Shown: positions 9,532 to 18,067 of the stretch, piece by piece | Numbering within the stretch: the first letter of the stretch is position 1 | How the letters are laid out: each line of letters opens with the position of its first letter | Assembly: GCF_030816295.1 (NCBI RefSeq) | Contig: NZ_JAUSXV010000001.1 | Location: 2,976,001-3,040,000, forward strand | Source of the DNA: Microbacterium natoriense | GTDB taxonomy: Bacteria; Actinomycetota; Actinomycetes; Actinomycetales; Microbacteriaceae | Length of the DNA: 64,000 bases | Direction of reading: 5' to 3' | Notes under the pieces: generated by a model | What the model was told of the DNA's origin: nothing | Seen by the model: the letters and a program-made list of their open reading frames with translations, nothing else | The model's database searches: none | Position numbers and translations under genes: made by a program

Positions 9532-11082
9532 ATGCGCCCGTTGTTTGCTCCCAACTCCTCTGCCTCCGCCGATCCACCAGTCATGCGCGAATACCTCCGA
9601 GTATCGCAGGACCGTTCGGGCACGCAGAGGTCGCCGAACGAGCAGCACGAGGACATGCTGAGCGCCGCCGGGCGCAAGGGCTGGGCTGTTCACCCCAAGC
9701 CTTATCGGGACCCGAACCGCAGCGCGAGTCGCTACGCAACGAAGGCGCGCGAGGGCTTCAATGAACTGTTGTCGGACTTGGAGAGCGGCAGTTTCGATGC
9801 TGATCTTCTGGGGATCTGGGAGAGCTCGCGGGGTTCTCGCCGTACCGGCGAATGGATCGACCTGATCGAGTTGTGCGCAGAGCGGGGGGTGAAAATCTGG
9901 GTTCAGACGCACGATCGCGTGTATGACCCGAAGAACGCACGCGATCGCCGATCCCTGAGAGAGGACGCCAGCGACTCAGAGTACGAGAGCGACAAGACAA
10001 GCGAGCGCATGCTCCGAGCCATGCGGGCCAACGCTGAATCGGGTCGGCCACACGGGAAGACGATTTACGGTTACCGGCGCGTGTATGACGAACGGAGCAG
10101 GATGCTCATCGAAGTCGTGGAGCACCCCGAGCAGGCTGCTGTCGTCAGAGAGGCAGCTGTACGGGTGCTTGAGGGCGACTCGTTCTATGCGGTGGCCAAG
10201 GACTTCAACGAACGAGGCATCGAGCCGCGCCGGCCAGCACCTAAACGCCAGAACGTCGGCTGGACGCCAGCTGCGGTCAAGCAGATGCTCACGATGCCGG
10301 CCTACGCAGGCCTGCGTCAGCATCAGGGTGAGATCCTCGAGGACGTGGAAGCTGTATGGGAGCCACTGATTGAGCCAGAAGTGTGGAGAAAGTTGCAGGA
10401 CGTCATGTCGTCCCGCGGCGGGAAACGCGGAAACAACTGGCCCGCGTCGCACCTACTGGGCGGCATCGCCCGCTGCGGCGTGTGTGGCGCGAAGATGCGC
10501 ACGGGCAAGCAGAACGCCGGGAGCGTCAGACACGACAAGGAGTCTGGCGAGAAACTCAAGCGCGAGACATACATCACCTACGTCTGCTCGGGTACGCCCG
10601 GCAAGACGGGATTCCACGTCGCAATGAAGAAGGAACATCTGGATCTACTCGTCACGGAGGTCGTGCTGGCGCGCCTGTCACGTCCGGACTTCCTCGCGCG
10701 CATTGGCCAGCACGATGGCTCGGTGGACGCTGCGCGGGCGCAACTCCTCGACGAGATCCGTGAGCACAGAGAGTGGCTGGAGAAGGTCCGCGAGAAGGCC
10801 TCGGAGGAACGCAATCTGACAGTCCTCTTCGACCAGGAGCGGCGGATCAACCCGCTCATCGAAGCAGCGCAGCGAAAGCTGGAGTCCGTCGCCGCGACCG
10901 ATCCGATGATCGGCCAGCTGGCGGGAGCCGAGGACGTTGAGGCGCGCTGGAACGAGTTGGACCTGCTAACGCAGCGCCGGGTGATCGGACTGATTGTTGA
11001 GCCTAGAGTGCATCGCATCGGCAGGGGATGGAACGGGCGAAAGGGCATCAATCGGGATCGTGTCGAGTTCGCCTGGAAATAG
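9532..11082 (+). CDS. large serine recombinase (integrase of the element)
   Basis: Start ATG 9532 follows AGAGGTGAG and gives 516 residues; a second in-frame ATG lies at 9583. The resolvase-type N-terminal domain has the catalytic motif YLRVSQDR (Ser about 25). Then come the recombinase domain (GKTIYGYRRV), a zinc ribbon (CGVCGAKM with later YVCSG) and a coiled-coil (LLDEIREHREWLEKVREK) before the C terminus, the order found in large serine integrases. It would catalyse attP x attB integration at comEC. The long open frame upstream of 9532 is antisense to comEC and is not part of the gene. Confidence 0.95.
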   Translation: MRPLFAPNSSASADPPVMREYLRVSQDRSGTQRSPNEQHEDMLSAAGRKGWAVHPKPYRDPNRSASRYATKAREGFNELLSDLESGSFDADLLGIWESSRGSRRTGEWIDLIELCAERGVKIWVQTHDRVYDPKNARDRRSLREDASDSEYESDKTSERMLRAMRANAESGRPHGKTIYGYRRVYDERSRMLIEVVEHPEQAAVVREAAVRVLEGDSFYAVAKDFNERGIEPRRPAPKRQNVGWTPAAVKQMLTMPAYAGLRQHQGEILEDVEAVWEPLIEPEVWRKLQDVMSSRGGKRGNNWPASHLLGGIARCGVCGAKMRTGKQNAGSVRHDKESGEKLKRETYITYVCSGTPGKTGFHVAMKKEHLDLLVTEVVLARLSRPDFLARIGQHDGSVDAARAQLLDEIREHREWLEKVREKASEERNLTVLFDQERRINPLIEAAQRKLESVAATDPMIGQLAGAEDVEARWNELDLLTQRRVIGLIVEPRVHRIGRGWNGRKGINRDRVEFAWK

Positions 11083-11227
11083 CAATGTCGGTCAGCATCG
11101 GCCGGTAACGTGAAGCGCACAAACAACAACGAGTGTCGCCGCTCTCTTGGGGCGGTTGGTCGAGACGGAGACATGCCCGCCTCGTGATGGCCTAGCAGCG
11201 GGAGCGCCGCGCGAACCACTCCTCGTC

Positions 11228-11416
11228 ATGAGGAGCACGCGCATGTCCAGGACGGCGATCGCAGGGAAGTCCTTCACACAGGAGTCCATCAAGGCGTGGG
11301 CAGAGCGCATCGCCGATCAGGCTCCCCCGCTGGCCGACGACCAGTTCCAGCAACTGCATACGTTGATGGTGGGCAGTCGACGCGAGGCCTCACGATCGTG
11401 GCGGAAGGCTGCGTGA
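11228..11416 (+). CDS. small conserved-type protein next to the recombinase
   Basis: A 62-residue basic protein starting at ATG 11228 (MRSTRMSRTA). It contains WAERIADQAPPLADDQFQQL. This resembles a small actinobacterial family with an APPL..EQ pattern that I recall near recombinases and phage-type genes. The function is unknown. It sits about 145 bp after the recombinase and its last 27 bp overlap the 3' end of the convergent membrane-anchored protein gene. Confidence 0.5.
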   Translation: MRSTRMSRTAIAGKSFTQESIKAWAERIADQAPPLADDQFQQLHTLMVGSRREASRSWRKAA

Positions 11417-12553
11417 CTGGCCTTGCGCCTCGTTCCATTCCCCGACACTGCTCGCCGCCGATATCAATTCCTCGCTGTACTCGCCCCAGAGCCGAGGTTG
11501 CTTCTCGCGAATCCACGCGAAGCCCTGGCGAACGTCGCGGTCGTCAATTCCCCACCCACGTTCGCCCTCAGGGATAGAGCGGATCGCTGGAGCCAAGTTC
11601 TCCACCATCCGCCTCGCCAGGTGAGAGTCGCCATCGGCCAGCCAACCCACTGCCCTGATGAGCCATGCGATGGTCGCCGACACCGGCTCTGTCGAGCCTT
11701 CAAGTGACCACCGGTCAAGTGATCTCAGGTTGTCTCGGTGAAGTAGTTGAGCGAGTGCAGAGGGGACACCGTGCCGGAGCGTCGATACGGCCGTGGCGAG
11801 AGGCGGCCGCCCGTCAGGTGCTCTGTTCAGTTCGGCATCCTTGATCCCGAGGAGGACGCCAGTGAGGACATTAAGGCGCGTGCCACCTGCTGTGCGGTAG
11901 TCGATGTCCTCGACGCGATGCAGGAGGCTGCCGGCAGCTTCCGGCATGAGATTCACCAGCTCGCGATAGAAGCCATGTCCGGGTCGCTGGATCTCGGCGG
12001 CCTTGCCCGTGACAAGCTTGACGATCGCTGTCGTATCAACGGCCAGCTGCCGCGCCCTCGCTTGTTCGAGGAACGCGAAGAGTCCATCAAATCCGCGAAC
12101 CCCGCCTTGCGCTGGCCCGTACCTGCGTTCAAGACCTGCGACGTACTGCGTTACAGCGACCGAGTCCAATTGGTCAGCGACCCTGATGCCTAGGTGATCG
12201 CCCGGCAACGCCACCGCGACATTGGCGCGGAATGTGGCCTGCAGCAACACACGATCTCGGCCTGCGTACTCGGCCACCTCCTCCCAGAGAAGCTCCAAAT
12301 GCATCGCATCGCTGGAGTCGTCGACGATGGACAGCAGGGCGTCACGTCGCTGGCGCTGCAAGATACGCTCCTGACGCCTGAGGATCGAGACCTGTTGCGC
12401 CCTCAGATCGCCATCCCGCTTCGCCTGCTTGGTGCCGAGACGCCAAAGGAAAAACGGAATGAGCGCCGTCACCAGAATGCTTGCAACTCCCAGGACATTC
12501 GTCGGACTCGACCACGTCCACTCTTCTGTGAAGCTTGCCCGCCATTCGATCAT
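11390..12553 (-). CDS. membrane-anchored protein of unknown function, partner candidate of the OLD nuclease
   Basis: The 387-residue protein has one hydrophobic segment at about residues 18-38 (VLGVASILVTALIPFFLW). A lysine/arginine-rich probable coiled coil follows (AQQVSILRRQERILQRQRRD). The rest is a mostly helical, presumably cytoplasmic domain without a motif I recognise. It is on the same strand as, and 150 bp downstream of, the OLD-type ATPase, which suggests a two-gene operon. Confidence is high that it is a gene and low for any role. Confidence 0.65.
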   Translation of the reverse strand: MIEWRASFTEEWTWSSPTNVLGVASILVTALIPFFLWRLGTKQAKRDGDLRAQQVSILRRQERILQRQRRDALLSIVDDSSDAMHLELLWEEVAEYAGRDRVLLQATFRANVAVALPGDHLGIRVADQLDSVAVTQYVAGLERRYGPAQGGVRGFDGLFAFLEQARARQLAVDTTAIVKLVTGKAAEIQRPGHGFYRELVNLMPEAAGSLLHRVEDIDYRTAGGTRLNVLTGVLLGIKDAELNRAPDGRPPLATAVSTLRHGVPSALAQLLHRDNLRSLDRWSLEGSTEPVSATIAWLIRAVGWLADGDSHLARRMVENLAPAIRSIPEGERGWGIDDRDVRQGFAWIREKQPRLWGEYSEELISAASSVGEWNEAQGQSRSLPPRS

Positions 12554-12703
12554 GCCGCCCCCTCCGACGTCGTCAGCGCGTGACTCTGACAGCTCTGGGG
12601 AGTCACTGTAGCGACAGGTGCCGACACCGGCTCCCTGGGCGCAACGCGATTCAAGTCACGGTCATCAAGACGCCTCTATGCTCGAGATGCTCACCGTCCG
12701 TAG

Positions 12704-14659
12704 TCACGCATGAGTCGCGTTGATCTTCCTCGCAAGCGCCTCGAAATTGCGGAGGGTCACCTCCGAGAGTCGCTCAACTCTCGAGGGGTCGCGCAGCAGG
12801 ACAGCAGCAGGCCGCCAGTGGTCGAACTTGGGCTCTCCCAGGCCGTCCAGCCGCTTCAGGATGCGCTCGTGGTGGTTCGGCAGGTCCTCGGCCCGGACGG
12901 ACTTGCCGAACGCCGCGTTGTACAGCTCCACATAGTCCTCTGCCGCGAAGAGGTCCTCAATGTCCGCGTGCTTCTGCTCCAACACGGCGCTGACCAGCAC
13001 GATTCGACCGCCGTCGATCTTGTTCGCATTCATCGCGGCCTCGACCTTCCCGCCGCCCTCGGTCCCGGAGTCGAGAAGGACGGTGACGGACACCTTTCGC
13101 CCGAGAAGGGACACGAACGCGGGGACGTTTGACGAGCCGCCGGCCGGGAGGATGCGCCAACGCTCGTCGACCCCCTCGCGTCCGAGCTCGCGAAGTCGGC
13201 GGCTGACCAAGTCGAGGTAGGCGAGGTCGGAAGGCCCCTCGACGAGAAGGTTCCGCTCGCCGATGAACAGGTTCTGCGTGAGGTCGTAGCCGAGCGCGGC
13301 CTGCAGCGGAAAGGCGCTGTCCTCCCCCACCTCCAGAGCATCGGACGAGGTCACCGAACCAATGTCGTCGCCGCGGTCTTCGACCACGCGTACGCGCTCG
13401 ATCTGGTCCACCATGAAGGGCGAATGCGTTGTGTAGAGGACCTGCCCTGCAGGAGCCAGCCGTTCGTTGATGAACCGGAGGAAGTCGCGCTGTGCCTTGG
13501 CGTGCAGTGTGAGGCCGGGCTCGTCGAGAAGGATCACGACGTCGCCGCCGCGACTCTCAAACTCGCTGAACGCCGCAAGGAAGGAGAAGAACCACCGGTA
13601 TCCCGAAGAGCGCCGCGAGAAGTTGTTGGTGAACTCGTGCTTGCGGTCCTCGACGCGGAAGTTAAGGTAGCGGACGACACTGTGGTGGCCACGCGCGTCC
13701 GAGATCGTCTCTGGCTCGGTCACAATCTTGATCCGCAGCTCGGGGTTCGTGCTCCAGTACTCCTTCATCTCGCGCGACAGGTCGTTCGAGACCGACTCGA
13801 GCTCCGCAGTGCTCGCCTCGAAGTTCGAGTCGGTCATCGCGTTCACGTCGGTGTTGGCGAGCTTCAGGAGCGCACGAGCGGTCTGCTTCGGCGACGCGCC
13901 CGGCTCTTCGTCCGCCTGGGTCTTGAGCTCCGCGACGTCCACTCGTCCGTCGAGGCGCTGGTAGTCGCTGAACAGGAAGAACTTCGGCATGCGCGCGAGC
14001 ACTGTCGCCTCCGCTACAACGGCGAGGTCACCTGGCGCGCCGAGCCTGGTGGTGATGCGCGACAGGACATCCGCCGTCGTCGTCCCAGCTGCCGCATCCG
14101 CCAGCGCGTCAGCGCCTTCCGGCGCGTCGACTGCTACAGCCGCAACGGCTGCGGCAACAGCGGCCTTCTCTTTGACCGTGGCCTCGAGAGCCCCCTTGAG
14201 CGCCGCGACGGTGGCGTGCGATCCGAGGAGGTGATCTGCATCGGGGTGGCCCTCGAGCACGTCGCGGAGGAAGCGCGCCTCGTCGATGGCGACCTCGACC
14301 CATGCCTCGCCGTCGTAGCAGCGGCCGACCTTCACACTGTCCGAGCTGACGACGCCGTCGCCGAGCTTTCCGGCGAGGGCGCTGAGATCCTCGTCGTCGA
14401 GTACGAAGGTCGCCTCGATCGGTGTGATCTCCTGGAGGTCTCCGCTTCGGCTATCTCGACTGCGCCGCCACCGCGGGTAGTCGTCGAGCTCCACGAACTT
14501 GTCGCCATACACCGGGTTCAGCCTGTAGAGCGCGTCCAGCATCGTCGACTTCCCAGACTCGTTCATCCCGACGAGCGTCGTGACGTCGCCCTCGACAGCC
14601 ACCTCCGTCGAATCCAGCACGTTCTTGTACCGGTGAACCCGGAATGACGTCAGCTTCAA
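12704..14659 (-). CDS. OLD-family ATP-dependent endonuclease (ABC-type ATPase plus TOPRIM domain)
   Basis: The likely start is TTG 14659, eight bases after GAGAGG, giving LKLTSFRVHRYKN, the usual N terminus of these ATPases; a longer frame to 14761 is possible. The Walker A is GMNESGKST, and a signature/Walker B region follows later (LLDEPGLTLHA with the conserved ...TTHSPFM after it). The C-terminal third has the TOPRIM acidic motifs VEGPSD and LLDSGTEG. OLD nucleases cut DNA in phage exclusion and anti-plasmid systems (for example P2 Old and GajA). No UvrD-like GajB lies beside it, so this is not a standard Gabija pair. Confidence 0.88.
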   Translation of the reverse strand: MKLTSFRVHRYKNVLDSTEVAVEGDVTTLVGMNESGKSTMLDALYRLNPVYGDKFVELDDYPRWRRSRDSRSGDLQEITPIEATFVLDDEDLSALAGKLGDGVVSSDSVKVGRCYDGEAWVEVAIDEARFLRDVLEGHPDADHLLGSHATVAALKGALEATVKEKAAVAAAVAAVAVDAPEGADALADAAAGTTTADVLSRITTRLGAPGDLAVVAEATVLARMPKFFLFSDYQRLDGRVDVAELKTQADEEPGASPKQTARALLKLANTDVNAMTDSNFEASTAELESVSNDLSREMKEYWSTNPELRIKIVTEPETISDARGHHSVVRYLNFRVEDRKHEFTNNFSRRSSGYRWFFSFLAAFSEFESRGGDVVILLDEPGLTLHAKAQRDFLRFINERLAPAGQVLYTTHSPFMVDQIERVRVVEDRGDDIGSVTSSDALEVGEDSAFPLQAALGYDLTQNLFIGERNLLVEGPSDLAYLDLVSRRLRELGREGVDERWRILPAGGSSNVPAFVSLLGRKVSVTVLLDSGTEGGGKVEAAMNANKIDGGRIVLVSAVLEQKHADIEDLFAAEDYVELYNAAFGKSVRAEDLPNHHERILKRLDGLGEPKFDHWRPAAVLLRDPSRVERLSEVTLRNFEALARKINATHA

Positions 14660-15217
14660 CTCATGGCCTCTCGCTCTTCCAGCATTTGTATCGCCAGGAT
14701 AGGTGCCGGCACCGACATTCCTACGGAAGCAGACGAGGTCGGTCGCGTTCCGCCTCGTCACTGCACCAGATCGGGTAGGCGCGCGCCGGTATTAGCCCGG
14801 ATTCGGGAGCTCTAGCCGCACACTCGGCGCAGCTCGCGTACCTCGGCACGCGCACTGCTACTGCTTCTCGCGGCGTACCGCTACCTTGGTTGCCCCCGAC
14901 GCGAGCCAACTGACCAGCCGACGGGCGAGGAATCGGTCGGGGGCGAGCCCACGCGATGCGCGACACTTGCGGGTGCCGAAAATGCGGAAGTCCGCGCGAA
15001 GAATCTTGCGCGGATGCGACTTCCGCGGAGTTCCGCCCGGACTTCCGCAGCCTCAGGTCGCCCGGAATGACGCTGATCAGGTGAATCCCGTGCGGAAGTG
15101 CGGAAAGTTTCCATCTCATCTCTTCTGTTACCCCAGAGGAAGATGTTGTGTGCGGCCTAGGAAGAGATAGCTAGAAAATGCTCCGCAGTTCCGAGTTTCC
15201 GCCTTCGCGACTCGTGC
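14660..15217. other. intergenic region with repeated ACTTCCGC elements
   Basis: No convincing gene is seen in about 560 bp. The octamer ACTTCCGC or its complement occurs at 14984-14991 (minus), 15019-15026 (plus), 15041-15048 (plus) and 15092-15099 (minus). Near-copies occur at 15029-15036 and around 15185-15203. The cluster lies between the OLD gene start and the 3' end of the XRE gene, so it may be a promoter/operator region for the OLD operon or a protein-binding array. Confidence 0.5.
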
Positions 15218-15604
15218 TCAGGCCTCACGCAACGCCGCCAGCCTCTTGATCTCTTGCTCGATGTCGACCATGGCGGTCACTGCCTGCTGATGCTCAGCAA
15301 TGGCAGCATCAGCACGTGACTGCTGACGACCAAGTTCCTCGCGCAGTTCGCGGAGCCGGCTCTCCCCAGATTCCTCGTCGTTGATCAGGGCGTCGAGCGG
15401 AACGTTGAGCGCACGGGCCGCGGCGACCGCCTCATCCAACCTGACCGCGCGATCCATCTTCTCAATTCGTGTGATCGCCGAGCCGTCTATCGACCCCCCA
15501 AGCAGCCGGGACATTCTGAGCGCGAGCTCGGTCTGCGCAATACCTGCTTCGAGCCGCTGCCTGCGTAGACGGCGGGCAAACACTTCGCCAGGTGTCTCCG
15601 GCAT
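15218..15604 (-). CDS. XRE-type HTH regulator with C-terminal coiled coil
   Basis: Start ATG 15604 (MPETPGEVFARRLRRQRLEAG) gives 128 residues; ten codons further upstream are less likely. Residues about 8-70 form a Cro/CI-type helix-turn-helix (IAQTELALRMSRLLG ... SAITRIEK). The remainder is a heptad-rich helix suited to dimerisation. It is divergent from the excisionase-like gene, the arrangement of a mobile-element repressor. A perfect inverted repeat lies between them at 15664-15678. Confidence 0.8.
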   Translation of the reverse strand: MPETPGEVFARRLRRQRLEAGIAQTELALRMSRLLGGSIDGSAITRIEKMDRAVRLDEAVAAARALNVPLDALINDEESGESRLRELREELGRQQSRADAAIAEHQQAVTAMVDIEQEIKRLAALREA

Positions 15605-15821
15605 CACGGTCTCCTGGGCTACGGATCTGAACACGCCGATAGACTGCGTATTTCACAGCCTATAACAGCTTTGCTGTTGCAATCGCAGTAGGTTTGCTAA
15701 GCTCTCAGTACGGCAGTAATCCAATTGCAGCCGGGACGGCTGGTGACAGAGATCCAGTGCAGGCGGAGCCCGACCTCGTGTAGTCGGGACACACTCGCGG
15801 CACAACGAGAGGTCTCCCGAT
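15605..15821. promoter_or_regulatory. divergent control region with inverted repeat AACAGC-TTT-GCTGTT
   Basis: The region separates the XRE regulator (minus) from the HTH/excisionase-like gene (plus). A perfect inverted repeat occupies 15664-15678. GAGAGG precedes the plus-strand ATG at 15822. The repeat is the best candidate operator for the XRE protein; this is inference from position and symmetry. Confidence 0.5.
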
Positions 15822-16151
15822 ATGGTCACCCCCGCATTGACGCTCGATCGCCTCTATTCCCTGCGTGAACTGCAGGAGGCCGGCTACGGCGATCGCATCA
15901 CGCTCACCAAGCGCATCCACTCCGGAGAGATTCCGGCCGTCCGCGTTGGTAACCGTTTCAAGGTTTATGAGTCCAATCTGAGGCATCTCGCCCACCCCGT
16001 GGGCGATGCCGCCGTCGAGAGACCCGTGACCGCGGGGCGCGCTGACGAGCTCGACGACTTGGCGGCGCTGGCCGCCCGGATGGTCGCCACCTGGCCGCGC
16101 TTGAGCAACGATCGCAAGCAGGAACTCGACCGGCTCCTCACGCTTGCCTAA
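15822..16151 (+). CDS. helix-turn-helix (excisionase/MerR-like) DNA-binding protein
   Basis: The 109-residue protein has an N-terminal winged-helix-like domain: LYSLRELQEAGYGDRITLTKRIHSGEIPAVRVGNRFKVYES. The pattern of a start helix, then a turn, then E-I-P-A-V-R-V-G-N-R-F is typical of Xis/AlpA-like and helix_turn_helix_17 proteins. A C-terminal helical tail follows. It may act as recombination directionality factor or activator of the replication genes downstream. A terminator follows it. Confidence 0.78.
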   Translation: MVTPALTLDRLYSLRELQEAGYGDRITLTKRIHSGEIPAVRVGNRFKVYESNLRHLAHPVGDAAVERPVTAGRADELDDLAALAARMVATWPRLSNDRKQELDRLLTLA

Positions 16152-16155
16152 TCAC

Positions 16156-16186
16156 GAGAAAAGCCCCGCTTCCGCAGGGCTTTCTC
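16156..16186 (+). terminator. hairpin terminator after the excisionase-like gene
   Basis: GAGAAAAGCCC pairs with GGGCTTTCTC (one unpaired A), flanked by C/T-rich sequence. It starts four bases after the stop codon. Confidence 0.75.
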
Positions 16187-16223
16187 TTCTCCGTTTCAAC
16201 CGCCTGGTCGAGCTGCAACTCGT

Positions 16224-18065
16224 ATGACCGGGCAGATGAGGACTGCATTAATCATGTCATATGACACCAATCCCGACAATACTGGAGCCGAGCTTCAGGC
16301 GTTCTCTGGGGCCACACAGGATTCCGAGAAGCGGTCGGCCGCGGCCCGTCTCGTTGAGCTGGGACTCACTGCCTTCGACTTCTTTGTCGACACCAACGGT
16401 AAGGCGTACGGCGTTCGCAAGGGCGGTCACGTCGCCAAGCCCCTGAGTGGAAGCAGGACGTCAATCCGCCAGGGGCTCGGTGGGCTCTATCGCCACATGA
16501 CGGGCAAGATCGCCTCTCAGAATGCCCTGGCAGAGGCTATCGCCACGCTGGAGTTCGAAGCTCACGAGGCCGGCGAGCCCCGTGAACTCTTCCTGCGTTC
16601 CGCGCGAGTCAGTGACGATGTGTACATCGACCTGGGAGACACCACCGAGCGCGTGATTCACCTCACGGCAGGCGGCTGGGACCTCCTCGAAGCTGACGCC
16701 GAGATCCCGGTGCTCTTTCGCCGCACGAATGTGACAGCGGCACTGCCGATGCCTCTTCGCGGTGGCGACCTGGATCTCATTTGGACCTTCGTCAACATGC
16801 CGTCGGCGGACGAGCGCGGCCTGGTCGCCGGATGGCTTGTCGCGGCCTGCCTCCTGGTCGGACTTCCCTGTCCGATTCTCGCCCTCCTGGGCGAGCAGGG
16901 CACGGCGAAGACGAGTAGCGCACGCCGCGTCTTCGCTCTTGTCGACCCGACCAACGCCGCTGTGCGTCGTCCCCCGACTGATATCGACCGTCTGCTGCAC
17001 GCCTGCGCGCATTCGCGCAGCGTTGTGTTCGACAACCTCTCGTCGATTCCCCGATGGCTGTCTGACGGGCTCTGTCGCGGCGTGACGGGTGAGAGCGACG
17101 TTGACCGTTCGCTCTTTACTGATGACGAGGCCCGCCTGATTCAGGTCCAGGCCGTTATCGGATTCACCGGGATCGACGTAGGCGCACTCGCCGGCGACCT
17201 CGCCGAGCGGACCCTGTGGGGAGAGCTCGAGGTCATCCCGCCGTCCAAGCGTCGCTCCGAGCGCGAGCTCAACGCCGCCTGGACCGAGGCATACCCGTCG
17301 ATGGTTGGGGGGCTCCTGGACCTCGTCGTGCTGGCCCTGCAGAAGCTGCCCGAGGTGGACCTGGCCGAGAAGCCCCGCATGGCAGACTTCGCCGAAGTGC
17401 TCGCGGCGCTCGATCTCGCGACCGGGAGCGAGCGCCTCACCTACTATGTTCACGCACAGGAGGCGGTGGCAACCGAAATCGTCGATACGGATAGGTTCCT
17501 TCAGGCGATCGTCAAGCAGATCACAGCGCGTTGGTCGGGCAGCGGCAAGGATCTCTACGCCAAGCTGCCGCGCCCGGAAGGCAAGTCGGGCGAATTCTGG
17601 CCCGAGCAGCGCGGAATGAGCAGCAAGCTCCGCCGCGTCGCGCCCGACCTGCGCAAGGCCGGATGGACGGTCGAAGAGCAGAAGCGCGACGCCGTGAGCA
17701 AGCGAGGTGCCATCTGGACGCTCGTGCCTCCGACGGTCACGATCACCGACGGCGAGATCGCGACGGTGGAGCTCGCACGCGAGATGCACTATCGCGATAT
17801 CAACGACTGGGCCGATGCTGCGGCCACGGCTGGGCTGCCCGAATCCTGCCAGTCGAGCCACGTGCTTTCCCTCCGTGAAGGGCTTCGGATCGACTGCTTC
17901 CACTGTGCCGACTTCCAGACCGCGACCGGCTTCATCGCTCGCGTCGAACGCGCGAAAGCGGTCGACGCCCGCCTCGTCGATGAACTGGGCCGACTGGCGT
18001 TGAGGAGCCTCGCCCAGTTCGACGCGATCGTCGCTGAGCGTGCTAACCAAAGCACGGAGGTTTAG
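16224..18065 (+). CDS. P-loop ATPase, replication helicase-like protein of the element
   Basis: The product is up to 613 residues; ATG codons at 16224, 16236 and 16254 are possible starts, and GAGG precedes the last. A central ATPase core has Walker A GEQGTAKTS and a Walker B-like segment SVVFDNLSS, followed by a DLAERTLWGEL region. The C-terminal part is charged. This resembles ATP-binding proteins paired with primase-polymerase genes in actinobacterial integrative elements and plasmids. The start of the next gene is two bases after the stop, so the two form an operon. Role in element replication is inferred. Confidence 0.75.
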   Translation: MTGQMRTALIMSYDTNPDNTGAELQAFSGATQDSEKRSAAARLVELGLTAFDFFVDTNGKAYGVRKGGHVAKPLSGSRTSIRQGLGGLYRHMTGKIASQNALAEAIATLEFEAHEAGEPRELFLRSARVSDDVYIDLGDTTERVIHLTAGGWDLLEADAEIPVLFRRTNVTAALPMPLRGGDLDLIWTFVNMPSADERGLVAGWLVAACLLVGLPCPILALLGEQGTAKTSSARRVFALVDPTNAAVRRPPTDIDRLLHACAHSRSVVFDNLSSIPRWLSDGLCRGVTGESDVDRSLFTDDEARLIQVQAVIGFTGIDVGALAGDLAERTLWGELEVIPPSKRRSERELNAAWTEAYPSMVGGLLDLVVLALQKLPEVDLAEKPRMADFAEVLAALDLATGSERLTYYVHAQEAVATEIVDTDRFLQAIVKQITARWSGSGKDLYAKLPRPEGKSGEFWPEQRGMSSKLRRVAPDLRKAGWTVEEQKRDAVSKRGAIWTLVPPTVTITDGEIATVELAREMHYRDINDWADAAATAGLPESCQSSHVLSLREGLRIDCFHCADFQTATGFIARVERAKAVDARLVDELGRLALRSLAQFDAIVAERANQSTEV

Positions 18066-18067
18066 CC

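Noticed and set aside
11390..14659. Gabija system
   Set aside because: An OLD nuclease is present, but no UvrD-like GajB gene is adjacent; the helicase at 50-52 kb is far away and has a different architecture.
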